Assembly: GCA_016720635.1 (NCBI GenBank)
Contig: JADKKF010000010.1
Coordinates: forward strand, 62,001 to 126,000
Source: Saprospiraceae bacterium
Lineage (GTDB): Bacteria; Bacteroidota; Bacteroidia; Chitinophagales; Saprospiraceae
Direction of reading: 5' to 3'
DNA: 64,000 nucleotides
Below are positions 30,001 through 39,942 of the stretch, in pieces. The number at the start of each line of letters is the position of its first letter. Position 1 is the first letter of the stretch. Made by a program: the position numbers and the translations under genes. The notes under the pieces are model-generated. The model saw nothing but the letters and a program-made list of their open reading frames with translations, did not search any database and had not been told where the DNA came from.

Positions 30001-30842
30001 GTTTGAGCTGAGTTCACTCCCCATCGCCAGTTATAACCACTCCCAGGACTTAAGACTTTCCATTCAAAACTGCTGGCACCAGGTGAGGCTCCTGCGTTCA
30101 ATCTGATGGTAGCAGAAGACCCAACCAAGCATAACTCATTAAGATCTGTACCCGTAACTACCAGACCACTGTCGGGCACTCCTTCGGCTGTTGTGGGGCC
30201 CACGACTGTGAGTGTTCTTGTGGTTGACCTAGTTCCACAAAAATTAGAAGCTGACATGGTCACAGTATATGTCCCTGGCGTATTGAAAACTGGCCTGATA
30301 GGTGAGGTATTATAAACTTGACCTGTGCTGAGAGTGAATGAAACATCCTTATTTGTCTCACAGATACCTGCTCCAATATTAAAAGCCAACCCTTTGCAAA
30401 GGACGCTATTGGTAATGACCATACTGCCTGGATTGGGTGGGTTTCTGAAAAATATATCAAATGCATTATTGGTAGGCAAATCGTCATTTGGCGTCCTGTA
30501 TGTCTTTAATTTTATGGTTACTTCTTTTTCATAATCACAGTCGGATGCTGACTTCCTTAAAACATAGGTGTGGGTAATTGATGTGCCCGCTGAAGGAAGG
30601 ATTCTTTCATTGCCAGGTCCCTCACCCCAATTGATTTCATAGTGGTCGATCGGATCCATGAATCCATTGTTATTGATCGTGGCTACGATGGTAAAACTCG
30701 TGTCTTTGAGTGTTTGGTCGATACAAAAATACTGTGTACCTCCAACTATAGCGATGGTTGGCGTAGCACTAGCCCCAAATAATTTACTTGTGCTTAATAA
30801 AAAAAGTACAAGTAAAAAATAAATTGATTTCGCTAGGTTCAT
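27010..30842 (-). CDS. T9SS type B sorted multi-domain surface protein (PKD/Ig-like), one frameshift
   Basis: Large secreted protein with signal peptide (LVLFLLSTSKLFGASA). The frame breaks at an A4 run at 29078-29081. Adding one base joins FNPKDEGTF to LLKYKLGSGSC and gives 1277 residues. The first half contains Ig/PKD-like modules with CGxxS strands; the second half has at least four PKD domains (VWDFGNGQT, WEYGDGSLD, LWTFDDGA). The C-terminal about 85 residues are the gliding-motility-type CHU_C sorting domain (YYIPNVFSPNKDGQNDFF and ILDRWGNLLWEG). Such proteins are exported by T9SS and attached to the surface. Function unknown, probably adhesin-like. Confidence 0.88.
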
Positions 30843-31088
30843 AATTGGTTTTTATGCATTTTTTATATAGACGTAAAAACAATTAAATTTCCATAAATTA
30901 ATATTTTTTGATATATAAATTTGAAGGAATGGCACAAAGAGATTTTGAGTGAGGAGATATTGAAGTATGCGATTATTATTACTTGAAGGAGGTTTTTTTT
31001 AGGTCATTTTTTATCCGAAATTCAGTAAAAAGTAAAATGAATGAGGCACGGCAACTCAGTGAATTTGAATAGTATTCTTTTTTTATGG
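30843..31088. other. Intergenic region, nothing recognised
   Basis: About 245 bp upstream of the T9SS gene and downstream of the DUF1697 gene. It is AT-rich. No gene, terminator with T-run or repeat copy is visible. Confidence 0.4.
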
Positions 31089-31631
31089 TTAAGAATTGGC
31101 CAAATCAATTAGCTTTTCAAGAGTCTTCCAATTCCTTGTGGTTGCAGGCAATTTGAGTTTTGATTCCCAAAAATTATTGGTCAGTTTGGTTTGCCCATAG
31201 CCGCTTGGACAGTAGAGATATATAGCGTTTTCTCGCACTGAGAATTCATCTGGCAAATACTTAGAGGCATCTATTTTGTTCAAATTTTCAATGTAAGGGG
31301 TAGCGTCAAGTAGAGTCAAATGCCAAAATGATTTATCTTTTGAATCATCGTTTTTAAAAGGATTATTTTCTACAAGTAAATTGAGAAATTTTATGTTCAA
31401 TACCAACACGGGCACTTCGAATCCAAATTCTTTTTTTATGATTTCTTGAATTTTTTTTGCTTGTTTTTTTTCAGCAAAATCATTGGTGTCGAATAAGATA
31501 TTGCCGCTCTGTATATAGGTTTTGACGTGCTGAAAGCCCTCGGATTGCAAGACAGAGCGAAGGGTCTCCATTTTAATCAGATTTTTGCCACTAACGTTTA
31601 TACCCCTTAAAAGCGCAATAAATTTTTGCAT
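31089..31631 (-). CDS. DUF1697 domain protein
   Basis: 180 residues from ATG 31631 (MQKFIALLRGINVSGKNLIKME); a longer reading to 31727 is rejected because homologs start at this Met and a -7 box lies just upstream at 31649-31656. Family signatures are LLRGINVSGKN, IQSGNILFDT and the C-terminal TTRNWKTLEKLI. The biochemical function of DUF1697 is not known. Confidence 0.92.
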   Translation of the reverse strand: MQKFIALLRGINVSGKNLIKMETLRSVLQSEGFQHVKTYIQSGNILFDTNDFAEKKQAKKIQEIIKKEFGFEVPVLVLNIKFLNLLVENNPFKNDDSKDKSFWHLTLLDATPYIENLNKIDASKYLPDEFSVRENAIYLYCPSGYGQTKLTNNFWESKLKLPATTRNWKTLEKLIDLANS

Positions 31632-31648
31632 TTTGTATAATATTTGCA

Positions 31649-31656
31649 CAAATATA
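31649..31656 (-). promoter_or_regulatory. -7 box (TATATTTG) of the DUF1697 gene
   Basis: On the minus strand TATATTTG lies 17 bp upstream of the ATG at 31631. This supports the shorter start. No -33 TTG is obvious. Confidence 0.5.
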
Positions 31657-31716
31657 ATGTGAATGGTAAAATGATTGGACCATAAAAGCGAATAGTTATA
31701 AATATCAACACTGGTG

Positions 31717-31724
31717 TATCTTTG
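31717..31724 (+). promoter_or_regulatory. -7 box (TATCTTTG) of prfC
   Basis: TATCTTTG fits TAnnTTTG, 38 bp before the prfC ATG at 31763. No clear -33 box. Confidence 0.4.
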
Positions 31725-31762
31725 CATTTTTTTTAACTTTTAACGACGCGCGAATTATCAGC

Positions 31763-33075
31763 ATGAACAGAATTGATGAAATAAAACGAAGGAGAACATT
31801 TGGGATCGTGTCCCACCCCGATGCTGGTAAAACCACCTTGACAGAGAAGCTATTGCTCTTCGGAGGTGCAATCCAAGTGGCCGGTGCTGTAAAATCTAAT
31901 AAGATAAAGAAGCATGCGACGTCGGATTTTATGGAGATAGAAAAACAAAGAGGTATCTCAGTGGCGACATCCGTGATGGGATTCGAGTATAGAGGATTGC
32001 AAGTCAATATATTGGATACGCCAGGTCACAAAGATTTTGCAGAGGACACCTATAGAACCCTGACCGCCGTTGATAGTGTAATCGTAGTTATCGACGTGGC
32101 CAAAGGAGTCGAGGAACAAACAGAAAAATTGGTAGAAGTGTGTAGGATGAGACATACGCCTATCATTGTTTTTATTAATAAATTGGATAGGGAAGGGAAG
32201 GATGCATTTGATCTTTTGGACGAAGTAGAAGAAAAATTAAAACTTAAAGTAAAACCTATGTCCTGGCCTATTGGTATGGGTTCTAGATTTCAGGGAGTTT
32301 ACAATATGTATGAAAAAAAGTTGTGTTTGTTCGAAGCCAGGGGAAAGCAGACAGAAGAAACAACCATCGAGTTTAAAAATATCGAAGATAAACAGCTGGA
32401 TGGCTATATAGGAGAACGTCCTGCTAATGAACTGCGTGAAGAAGTGGAAACTGCCGAAACGGTGTATCCAGACTTTGATCGTGAAGATTATTTGGCGGGT
32501 AAAATATCGCCTGTATTTTTTGGATCCGCTGTGAATAATTTTGGCGTAAAAGAATTGCTCCTGGGGATGTGATTGGCTTGTATGATTCAGGGAATTTTAA
32601 AATTGGTGATAGCATGACTGAGGGTGAAAAACTGAAGTTCAAAGGGATTCCATCTTTTTCACCAGAGCAATTCAGGTATGTCAATAATACAGATCCAATG
32701 AAGACCAAGCAATTGGCCAAAGGGCTGAATGAACTGATGGATGAAGGCGTAGCGCAGCTATTTACCAAGGAAGATAATGGTCGCAAAATCATCGGAACGG
32801 TTGGAGCCCTGCAGTTCGAAGTGATTCAACACAGGCTGTTGCATGAATACGGAGCTTCTTGTTCTTATGAACCTATGTCTATGCACAAGGCTTGCTGGGT
32901 GAAATGCGACGATCCGCTCGCCATGAAGGAATTCGAACAAAGGAGGAAAAAGGACTTGGCTACAGATAAAGATGGGCATTTGGTTTTTATGGCTGAATCC
33001 GCTTGGATGCTAAAAATGGCGCAAGAGAATCATCCCAAAGTCCAGTTTTATTTCACCAGTGAGATGGATTATTAG
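31763..33075 (+). pseudogene. prfC: Peptide chain release factor 3 with an internal deletion and frame break
   Basis: RF3 is a GTPase that recycles RF1/RF2. The G domain is intact (SHPDAGKTTLTEKL, LDTPGHKDF, INKLDREGKDA), as is the C-terminal domain (PSFSPEQFRYV to the end). Between VKELL (near 32557) and APGDVIGLYDSG (near 32560) about 270 nt are missing by comparison with E. coli RF3, corresponding to the middle of domain II, and the frame shifts so that the first ORF stops at 32572. As written it encodes a 269-residue truncated GTPase. It may be a real deletion (RF3 is dispensable in E. coli) or an assembly collapse. Confidence 0.85.
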
Positions 33076-33076
33076 A

Positions 33077-33207
33077 TCGTCAGGGGTAGGAGTGGCCTCG
33101 TGCCGCACGAGGGTCTCGGCCTACTAGGACGAGACGGAACAAAGTGAACCCACGGATGACCCGACCCTGATATCGTCTTCTGACGAGAGAAGGGTGACGA
33201 CCCAAAA
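33077..33207 (+). repeat. Structured intergenic element, copy R2
   Basis: Begins 2 bp after the prfC stop. Terminal pairing TCGTC (33077-33081) with GACGA (33196-33200); motif AGGAGTGG; P1 CCTCGTG/CACGAGG (33096-33102 with 33106-33112); P2 GTCTCG/CGAGAC (33113-33118 with 33130-33135) plus inner CCT/AGG; core GGAACAAAGTGAACCC; then an additional stem and 3' end GACGACCCAAAA with an A-rich tail. It lies between the convergent prfC and Sua5-like genes. Confidence 0.75.
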
Positions 33208-33216
33208 TAAAAAAAA

Positions 33217-33789
33217 TCAATCACGAATAAACAGCAATTCGTCGTCTTCGGTCAACTTGATGATGCTGCTCGGTAAATACGACTTTTTGTCTTGGCGGCG
33301 GTACTTGCAGACATAATCTACGCCCCCTAAAATATCAGAATCGATCTCGCCAAAAAAGCTCGGTGTAGGTCGATTACTTACATTGGCAGAGGTCGAAACC
33401 AAGGGATTTCCAAGGCGTGAAATGATGGACTGGCAAAACGGTTCATTGCAGATCCGAATGGCGACAGAACCATCCTCGGCCAGCACATGAGACGGTAGAT
33501 TGGTAGGATTGTCGTATATGATCGTTAGCGGTTTTTGGTGATGGATCAATAAATTCTCTAGTTTTGGGTGAATTCGAACGACATGATTTTTGAGCATATC
33601 CAAAGAGTCCACAAGCAGGATAGCACTTTTATTTTTTGGTCGGCCTTTTAGTGTAAAAATCTTATCGTATGCGGATTGACTATGGGCATCACAGCCGATC
33701 CCCCATACCGTGTCTGTAGGGTATAATATTATTTTTTCGCCCTTTAAAATATCTAATATTTCGTCAACGTTATCCCTTAACATAGTCAT
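33217..33789 (-). CDS. tsaC: Sua5/YciO/YrdC/YwlC family, probable L-threonylcarbamoyladenylate synthase
   Basis: 190 residues. Makes threonylcarbamoyl-AMP for the t6A modification of tRNA. Characteristic sequences: IILYPTDTVWGIGCDA, LKGRPKNKSAILLV, LAEDGSVAIRI and NPLVSTSANVSNRPTP. It belongs to the short single-domain (YrdC-like) form. Convergent with prfC, divergent from the T9SS gene at 33885. Confidence 0.92.
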   Translation of the reverse strand: MTMLRDNVDEILDILKGEKIILYPTDTVWGIGCDAHSQSAYDKIFTLKGRPKNKSAILLVDSLDMLKNHVVRIHPKLENLLIHHQKPLTIIYDNPTNLPSHVLAEDGSVAIRICNEPFCQSIISRLGNPLVSTSANVSNRPTPSFFGEIDSDILGGVDYVCKYRRQDKKSYLPSSIIKLTEDDELLFIRD

Positions 33790-33884
33790 TATTAAAATTT
33801 TATTGTATTTTTACACTATTAACCCAACAAACTGATGATAGAGAGGGTCTTTTCGCAAGAATTAACTTATTCTTTCATAAGGAA

Positions 33885-36147
33885 ATGAAACGATTTTTGT
33901 TCAGAATAAATTTTATAAGTTTAATAATTTTTGGCTGTAGTGCGTTTGTCCAAGCCAAGCATATCATCGGTGGTGAAATGACTTATCGATGTTTAGGCAA
34001 TAACCAGTATGAATTTACGCTCCGAGTATATAAAGATAAATTTTGTACAGGATGTGCGGATATAGACCCGCAAGCGAGTATTGCAATTTATAAATGCAAT
34101 ATTAGTGGAGGTGTTTCGCCGTGTATTTTCCAAAATCAAAACACCACTTTCCAAAGGTTTCTGGTGAGCCATAACCCGATTTTTGAAATATTTCCACCAG
34201 ATTATCCTTGCGTGATAACCCCGCCTAATATAGTCGTAGAGGTAGGGGTCTATCAATTTACTACCACGCTGCCGCCCACGACGAATGAATCGTATCACGC
34301 CGTGTATCAGAGGTGTTGTAGAAATGAGACGATCACGAATATATTTGATCCTGACGATGCAGGGGCAACTTATAGCGTAGAAATCACTCCTGAGGCGCAA
34401 CGTACTTGTAATAATTCGCCAACATTTAAAAAGTTTCCTCCAACTGTAATTTGTGCAGACTTTCCTTTTGAATTCGATCATAGTGCCACAGATGCGGAAG
34501 GAGACAGTTTGATTTATACCTTTTGTGAACCGATATTAGGAGGAGGAAATAATCAAGTTAACTCGGCATCTTGTGCTGGAACGCAGCCTACACCTCCATG
34601 CCCACCGCCTTATGGAACTGTCGATTATCGTGTGCCTACCTACACAGGTGCGGCTCCCGTCTCAGGTACACCGCCATTGTCCATAGATCCTAAGACGGGT
34701 ATAATCACAGGTCATCCCAATGCCATAGGTCAGTATCTCGTAGGCGTGTGTGTATATGAATATCGAAATGGAAATTATATCGGGAAGATCTCTAGGGATT
34801 TTCAGTTCAATGTGGTGGCTTGTACGGCAACGGTTGTGGCAGATATAGAAGCAGATTCGACCATCAACGGTGAGAGATATTTCATCACATCATGTGGTCA
34901 AAACACGATAGAATTCATCAATAAAAGTTACCAAAGGAATTATATCTCGACGTTCAGGTGGGAGTTTCCAGGAGGAACGCCCAATGTTTCGATAGATTGG
35001 AATGCTAGCATAACATTCCCTACCATTGGTAAATATTTTGGTAAATTGTACCTAAATGCAGGATCTCCATGCGCTGATACGACGGATTTAGAGGTAAATA
35101 TTTTTCCCGCTATAGATGCGGATTTTTCATATGCATACGATACCTGTAAGGCTGGCGAAGTTAGTTTTACGGATTTAAGCAGAGTGACAGGAAGCCAAAT
35201 ATCTCGTTGGAATTGGGATTTTAATGTCGAAGGATACTCCCTATTAAAGAATCCAAGGTATTTATTTGTTACTCCAGGTTTGAAAAATGTAGTTTTAGCC
35301 ATAAGTGATCAGAATAATTGTAGGGACACCGTCGCAAAAGTAGTTTCCTATTTTCCCATTCCAGAAGTGTTGCTTATACAGCCGAGTAGATTTGAAGGCT
35401 GCGCTCCGATGGGCGTTCAATTTAACAATCTATCATCTCCAGTTGATGAATCCTATCAGATAAAATGGGATTTTGGGGATGGCAAACAAGGGACAGGACT
35501 AAGGCCATTTCACGAATATGAAAAGGAAGGAACCTACAATGTCAGGGTTGACCTTACTTCGCCGATAGGTTGTAAGATAGGCAAGACTTTTAACAGTTTC
35601 ATCAAGGTAAGACCCAGTCCTACTGCAGATTTTGACTACTCTCCAAAATCTTTGAGTAAAGTAAGGCGAACTGTGAAATTTACAGATTTATCCATCGGAG
35701 CTAAAAAATTATCTATGGAACTTCGGTACGGGCTTCAGTACGATGGAGATTAACCCAGAATACACATTTCCTGATACTGGGATATATAAAGTAGCTCTAG
35801 TGGTTACAAATACCGAGGGATGCAAGGACACTCTGATAAAATATTTGGATGTGGTGCCAGGGATTTCCTACTTTTTGCCGAATGCATTTACGCCAAATAA
35901 TGATTCGAAAAACGATGAGTTTATAGGCGTAGGAGAATACGAAGGAATCCATGATTTTGAAATGACGATTTGGAATCGATGGGGAGAAATGGTTTTCATC
36001 ACCCAAGACCCTTATACAGGGTGGAATGGTCGGAAAAATAATCAAGGAGAAATGTCGCCAAATGGAGTTTATATTTGTCTGGTAAAATTCAAAAATCCCA
36101 GAGGTAAAGAAGAAAAGCTGGAGGGATTTGCAACTCTGATTCGGTAA
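33885..36147 (+). CDS. T9SS type B surface protein with PKD domains (tandem paralog 1), one frameshift
   Basis: Secreted protein with signal peptide ending FVQAKH. The N-terminal conserved module starts HIIGGEMTYRCLGNNQYEF and includes YQRCCRNETI and DHSATDAEGDSLIY, a pattern common in Bacteroidota surface proteins. PKD domains follow (WNWDFN, IKWDFGDGK, LWNFGTG), then the CHU_C sorting domain (YFLPNAFTPNNDSKND, WNRWGEMVF). The frame breaks at an A6 run (35703-35708) where one A is extra. Removing it gives AKNYLWNFGTG and 753 residues, matching the 752 of the intact paralog next door. Confidence 0.92.
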
Positions 36148-36250
36148 ATATTTCAATATTTCATCCAAAATTGCAAACAAATCTAGTTTTCATTTTATCT
36201 TTAATGTTGATAAAACTAAAAGCAATTTTAAGCATTATTTAAATTTACGA

Positions 36251-38509
36251 ATGACCAAGTTTTTCCAAATTATATTTCTCATACTTTCAATTTCATTGTT
36301 TTGTATTAATGAAACAAGGGCAACACATATCATTGGCGGCGACATGAGTTATACCTGTTTGGGCAATGGAAGGTATAAATTTATTCTTAAAATTTATAGA
36401 GATAAAAGCTCTGGAACAGTGCTAGACGGCACCGCTGCGATAGGTATTGCTAAGTGTAATTTAGGTGGAGGGGGAATTCAGTGTTCTTCATTGACGCAAA
36501 GAGATGTGGATTTGGTGCGGGTAAATTTGACATCAACTAGAGATGTGCCTCCGCCTCCGTACGACTGCGTGGAGACTCCACCCAATGTAGAAGTACAAGA
36601 AGGAACTTATGAATTCGAATTGACCCTTCCTTATTCGGCAACTGAATCCTACCATATAATATACCAGAGGTGTTGCAGAAATAATACCATAAATAATATT
36701 CAAAATCCCCTTAATTACGGAGCAACCTATTCGATTGAAATTCCACCTATTGTTCAATCACAAAATACTTGTCAAAACAACAGTCCAGTTTTCAAATCAT
36801 TTCCACCGATCGTGTTATGTGCCGACTATCCTTTGAATTTTGACCACTCAGCAACGGACGCAGAAGGGGACTCTTTGGTCTATTCTTTTTGTCCAGCGAT
36901 CGCAGGTGGTGGAAGAAATGGTGGAGGTGCGACTTGTAACTCTCCAGCCCCCTCACCTGCTTGTCCACCTCCTTTTAATTTGGTACCATTTAAAGCACCC
37001 TATACAGCTGCAAATCCAATGGGAGGCTCTCCTATGATTACTATAAATCCAAGGACAGGAGTAATCTCAGGAGTTCCAACGACTCAGGGACAATTCGTGG
37101 TAGGGATATGCGTTGATGAATATCGCAATGGAATAAAAATTGGGTCGATCAATCGCGAATTCCAATTCAATGTAACCTCTTGTAAGTTGTCCATAGTTGC
37201 TTCCATAGCAGCTGATTCCGTCAAAAATAGTGAATTATTTATCATAAATTCATGCGGCAAGTCTAATATTGAGTTTACAAACCACAGCAAGGATAGCATA
37301 AAAATAAAGAATGTTGAGTGGTTGTTTAATATCAATGGCAGATCTTCGATTGCAACAACCTGGCATTCAATTTTTGATTTTAAAACACCTGGTACGTATT
37401 TGGGGCAAGTAATCGTAAACAAAGGACTCCCGTGTACAGATACCGCGAAAATAGAAGTAAATATCTTCCCTGAAATGGATGCTGACTTCGATTATGACGC
37501 AGACTCTTGTGTATATGGTCCTGTTTCCTTGTTGGACAGATCATTTTCGGGTTCTGGCGTTATGCAAAGTTGGTTTTGGAATATCAATAATGAAACGACT
37601 TCGACTTCGAGATCACCTACGCATATATTTAACAATCCTGGGATAAAACGTGTATTTTTGAGAGCCAAAGACAAAAATAACTGTGTGGATACGATCACAA
37701 AATTTGTCCCCTATTTTCCAATTCCACCTTTTCTACTTATTTCTTCAAGTCATTTCGAGATTTGTCAAGGAGCTCCCTTGAAGCTTTCTAATTTGTCCCG
37801 ACCCATAGATTCAACATATGGTATAAAATGGTATTTTGGAGATGGTGATACCACGAGCTTATACAATCCGACCCATGCCTATGATTCAGCAGGAATTTTT
37901 AGTATAAAACTTGAAATTACCTCCCCGAATGGGTGCAAAGGCTCAAAGATTTTCAAGGACTATATCACGGTAAGATCAAAGCCAAAGGCTCTATTTGATT
38001 TTAGTCCGAAAAATTTAAATACGTTCCAAAGAGTGACTCAATTCAAAGATCAATCGGTGGATGCCATCCGTTGGAACTGGACATTTGGCAATGAATACAG
38101 CACTTTTATCCAAAATCCGAGCTATACTTTTCAAGACACAGGACAATATCCCGTTCGTCTTGTAGTTACTAATAATATTGGTTGTAAAGATTCACTAACA
38201 CTTTTGGTGGATGTCGAGCCAATTGTTACATATTTTTTGCCGAATGCATTTACGCCAAATAACGACGGTAAAAACGATGAATTTATAGGAAAAGGGCAGT
38301 TTTATGGCATTAAAGATTTTAAATTTAAAATTTGGAATCGCTGGGGTGAATTGATTTTTGAAACCAATAATCCTGAAGAAGGTTGGAATGGACGGAGAAA
38401 AAATCAAGGCGAAATGTCCGAAAATGGGGTATATGTGTGTACGATTGAATATGAAGGTCCAAGGGGTAAAAAACAAAAAATCGAAGGCTTCGCAACCTTG
38501 ATGCGTTAG
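36251..38509 (+). CDS. T9SS type B surface protein with PKD domains (tandem paralog 2)
   Basis: 752 residues, intact. Same architecture as its upstream neighbour: signal peptide, HIIGGDMSYTCLGNGRYKF module with Cys-rich YQRCCRNN and DHSATDAEGDSLVYS, PKD-like domains (WFWNIN, IKWYFGDGD, WNWTFGNE) and a CHU_C C terminus (YFLPNAFTPNNDGKND, WNRWGELIFE). The pair arose by tandem duplication and has diverged most in the first 100 mature residues. The role is unknown; surface structure or adhesion is likely. The aldehyde dehydrogenase gene starts 23 bp later. Confidence 0.92.
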   Translation: MTKFFQIIFLILSISLFCINETRATHIIGGDMSYTCLGNGRYKFILKIYRDKSSGTVLDGTAAIGIAKCNLGGGGIQCSSLTQRDVDLVRVNLTSTRDVPPPPYDCVETPPNVEVQEGTYEFELTLPYSATESYHIIYQRCCRNNTINNIQNPLNYGATYSIEIPPIVQSQNTCQNNSPVFKSFPPIVLCADYPLNFDHSATDAEGDSLVYSFCPAIAGGGRNGGGATCNSPAPSPACPPPFNLVPFKAPYTAANPMGGSPMITINPRTGVISGVPTTQGQFVVGICVDEYRNGIKIGSINREFQFNVTSCKLSIVASIAADSVKNSELFIINSCGKSNIEFTNHSKDSIKIKNVEWLFNINGRSSIATTWHSIFDFKTPGTYLGQVIVNKGLPCTDTAKIEVNIFPEMDADFDYDADSCVYGPVSLLDRSFSGSGVMQSWFWNINNETTSTSRSPTHIFNNPGIKRVFLRAKDKNNCVDTITKFVPYFPIPPFLLISSSHFEICQGAPLKLSNLSRPIDSTYGIKWYFGDGDTTSLYNPTHAYDSAGIFSIKLEITSPNGCKGSKIFKDYITVRSKPKALFDFSPKNLNTFQRVTQFKDQSVDAIRWNWTFGNEYSTFIQNPSYTFQDTGQYPVRLVVTNNIGCKDSLTLLVDVEPIVTYFLPNAFTPNNDGKNDEFIGKGQFYGIKDFKFKIWNRWGELIFETNNPEEGWNGRRKNQGEMSENGVYVCTIEYEGPRGKKQKIEGFATLMR

Positions 38510-38532
38510 ATTATAATTAAATTGCTCGTAAA

Positions 38533-39903
38533 ATGGAATCGGTTGATGTAATAGCAAAAAAAGATTTAATGATAGCGAGACAAGACAAGATAATATCTGA
38601 TATAAATGAAAGGATCAAGATTCTAAAGTCCTTGTATAGCCTATTTAAAAAAGAAGAAGACTCCATATGTAAGGCACTTTTTGAGGATTTGGGGAAATCG
38701 CATTTTGAGGCATACACTACTGAAATTGGCATAGTTTTGAGCGATATTTCTTTAAATATTAAAAATATCAAATCGTGGTCAAAGCCAAGGGAAGTCCCAA
38801 CCCCAATGACAAATTTTTATGGCAAAAGTAAAATTTATACCGAGCCCTTCGGAAAAGCTTTAATCCTAGGCCCTTGGAACTACCCATTTCAGAATTTGAT
38901 TTGTCCCATGGTAGCCGCTATCGGAGCTGGAAATTCGGTTGTACTTAGGCCTTCTGTATCAGCGCCATCCATGTATAGATGGTTTGAAAAATATTTAACC
39001 AATGTTTTTCCTAAAAAATATATTGAAATCATTCCATTTGAAACACCCCACGAAGAAGTCTTGGTTCGAAACTATGATTTTTATTTCTATACAGGTGGCA
39101 TCAAAGTTGGAAAAATTATAGCCAGAACTGCGGCTGAAAATTTGGCTCCTTACGTCCTGGAACTGGGTGGCAAAAGCCCAGTTATCGTTGACGAGACTGC
39201 CAATATAAAGAAGGCTGCAAAGAGAATTATTTGGGGAAAAATGATCAACCTCGGTCAAACTTGTATCGCACCCGACTATATATTGGTTCATCATAGAGTA
39301 AAACAAGCCCTTTTGGATAAGATGGTTTATTACTTGGATTTATGGTGGAGTGACAAAGCCAAAAATCCAGCGCCAATAGGTCATATCATCAATGATATGC
39401 ATTTCGAAAGACTAGAAAAAATGATAACCAGTGAACACGTGTTTTATGGTGGCAAGTCCAACCCCAAGACCAAATTTATCCAGCCGACTATTTTGAAGGA
39501 TATAGGGATGGATCATCCGACCATGCAAGAAGAGATTTTTGGGCCTATCATTCCAGTTATGTCATTTGGATCCTTGGATGAAGCAATCAACATAGTAGAT
39601 CAACACAAAAATCCGCTCTCATTTTATATATTTTCAAGTTCTAAAAAGAATACAAGATATTTGATAAAACAAGTCCCTGCTGGTGGAATTACAGTCAACG
39701 ATACCCTTATGCATTTTGCCAATCACCATCTTAATTTTGGGGGAATAGGGGAGAGTGGTATTGGAAATTATCACGGGAAATTTGGTTTCGATACTTTCAC
39801 GCATTTTAAACCAGTTTTGTATAAAAATACTCTGATAGATGTCCCTTTGAGGTATCCACCATACAATGGGAAATTGGCATTCGCAAAGCTTTTTTTAAAA
39901 TAA
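38533..39903 (+). CDS. Aldehyde dehydrogenase (ALDH3-like)
   Basis: 456 residues, the short length typical of class 3 (fatty/aromatic aldehyde) ALDHs. NAD-binding LGPWNYPFQNLI and SVVLRPS, active-site Glu in LELGGKSPVIV, catalytic Cys in NLGQTCIAPDY, and EEIFGPIIPV. It oxidises aldehydes to acids with NAD(P)+. It is followed 39 bp later by a dihydropyrimidinase gene; the two may share a catabolic or detoxification role but nothing in the sequence proves it. Confidence 0.93.
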   Translation: MESVDVIAKKDLMIARQDKIISDINERIKILKSLYSLFKKEEDSICKALFEDLGKSHFEAYTTEIGIVLSDISLNIKNIKSWSKPREVPTPMTNFYGKSKIYTEPFGKALILGPWNYPFQNLICPMVAAIGAGNSVVLRPSVSAPSMYRWFEKYLTNVFPKKYIEIIPFETPHEEVLVRNYDFYFYTGGIKVGKIIARTAAENLAPYVLELGGKSPVIVDETANIKKAAKRIIWGKMINLGQTCIAPDYILVHHRVKQALLDKMVYYLDLWWSDKAKNPAPIGHIINDMHFERLEKMITSEHVFYGGKSNPKTKFIQPTILKDIGMDHPTMQEEIFGPIIPVMSFGSLDEAINIVDQHKNPLSFYIFSSSKKNTRYLIKQVPAGGITVNDTLMHFANHHLNFGGIGESGIGNYHGKFGFDTFTHFKPVLYKNTLIDVPLRYPPYNGKLAFAKLFLK

Positions 39904-39942
39904 AAAATTCATTTATCATCATAAATAAATAAAATCTAAGTT

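Noticed and set aside
31632..31727. Longer N terminus for the DUF1697 protein
   Set aside because: It would run through the -7 box at 31649-31656 and does not resemble the family, which begins at the Met encoded at 31631.
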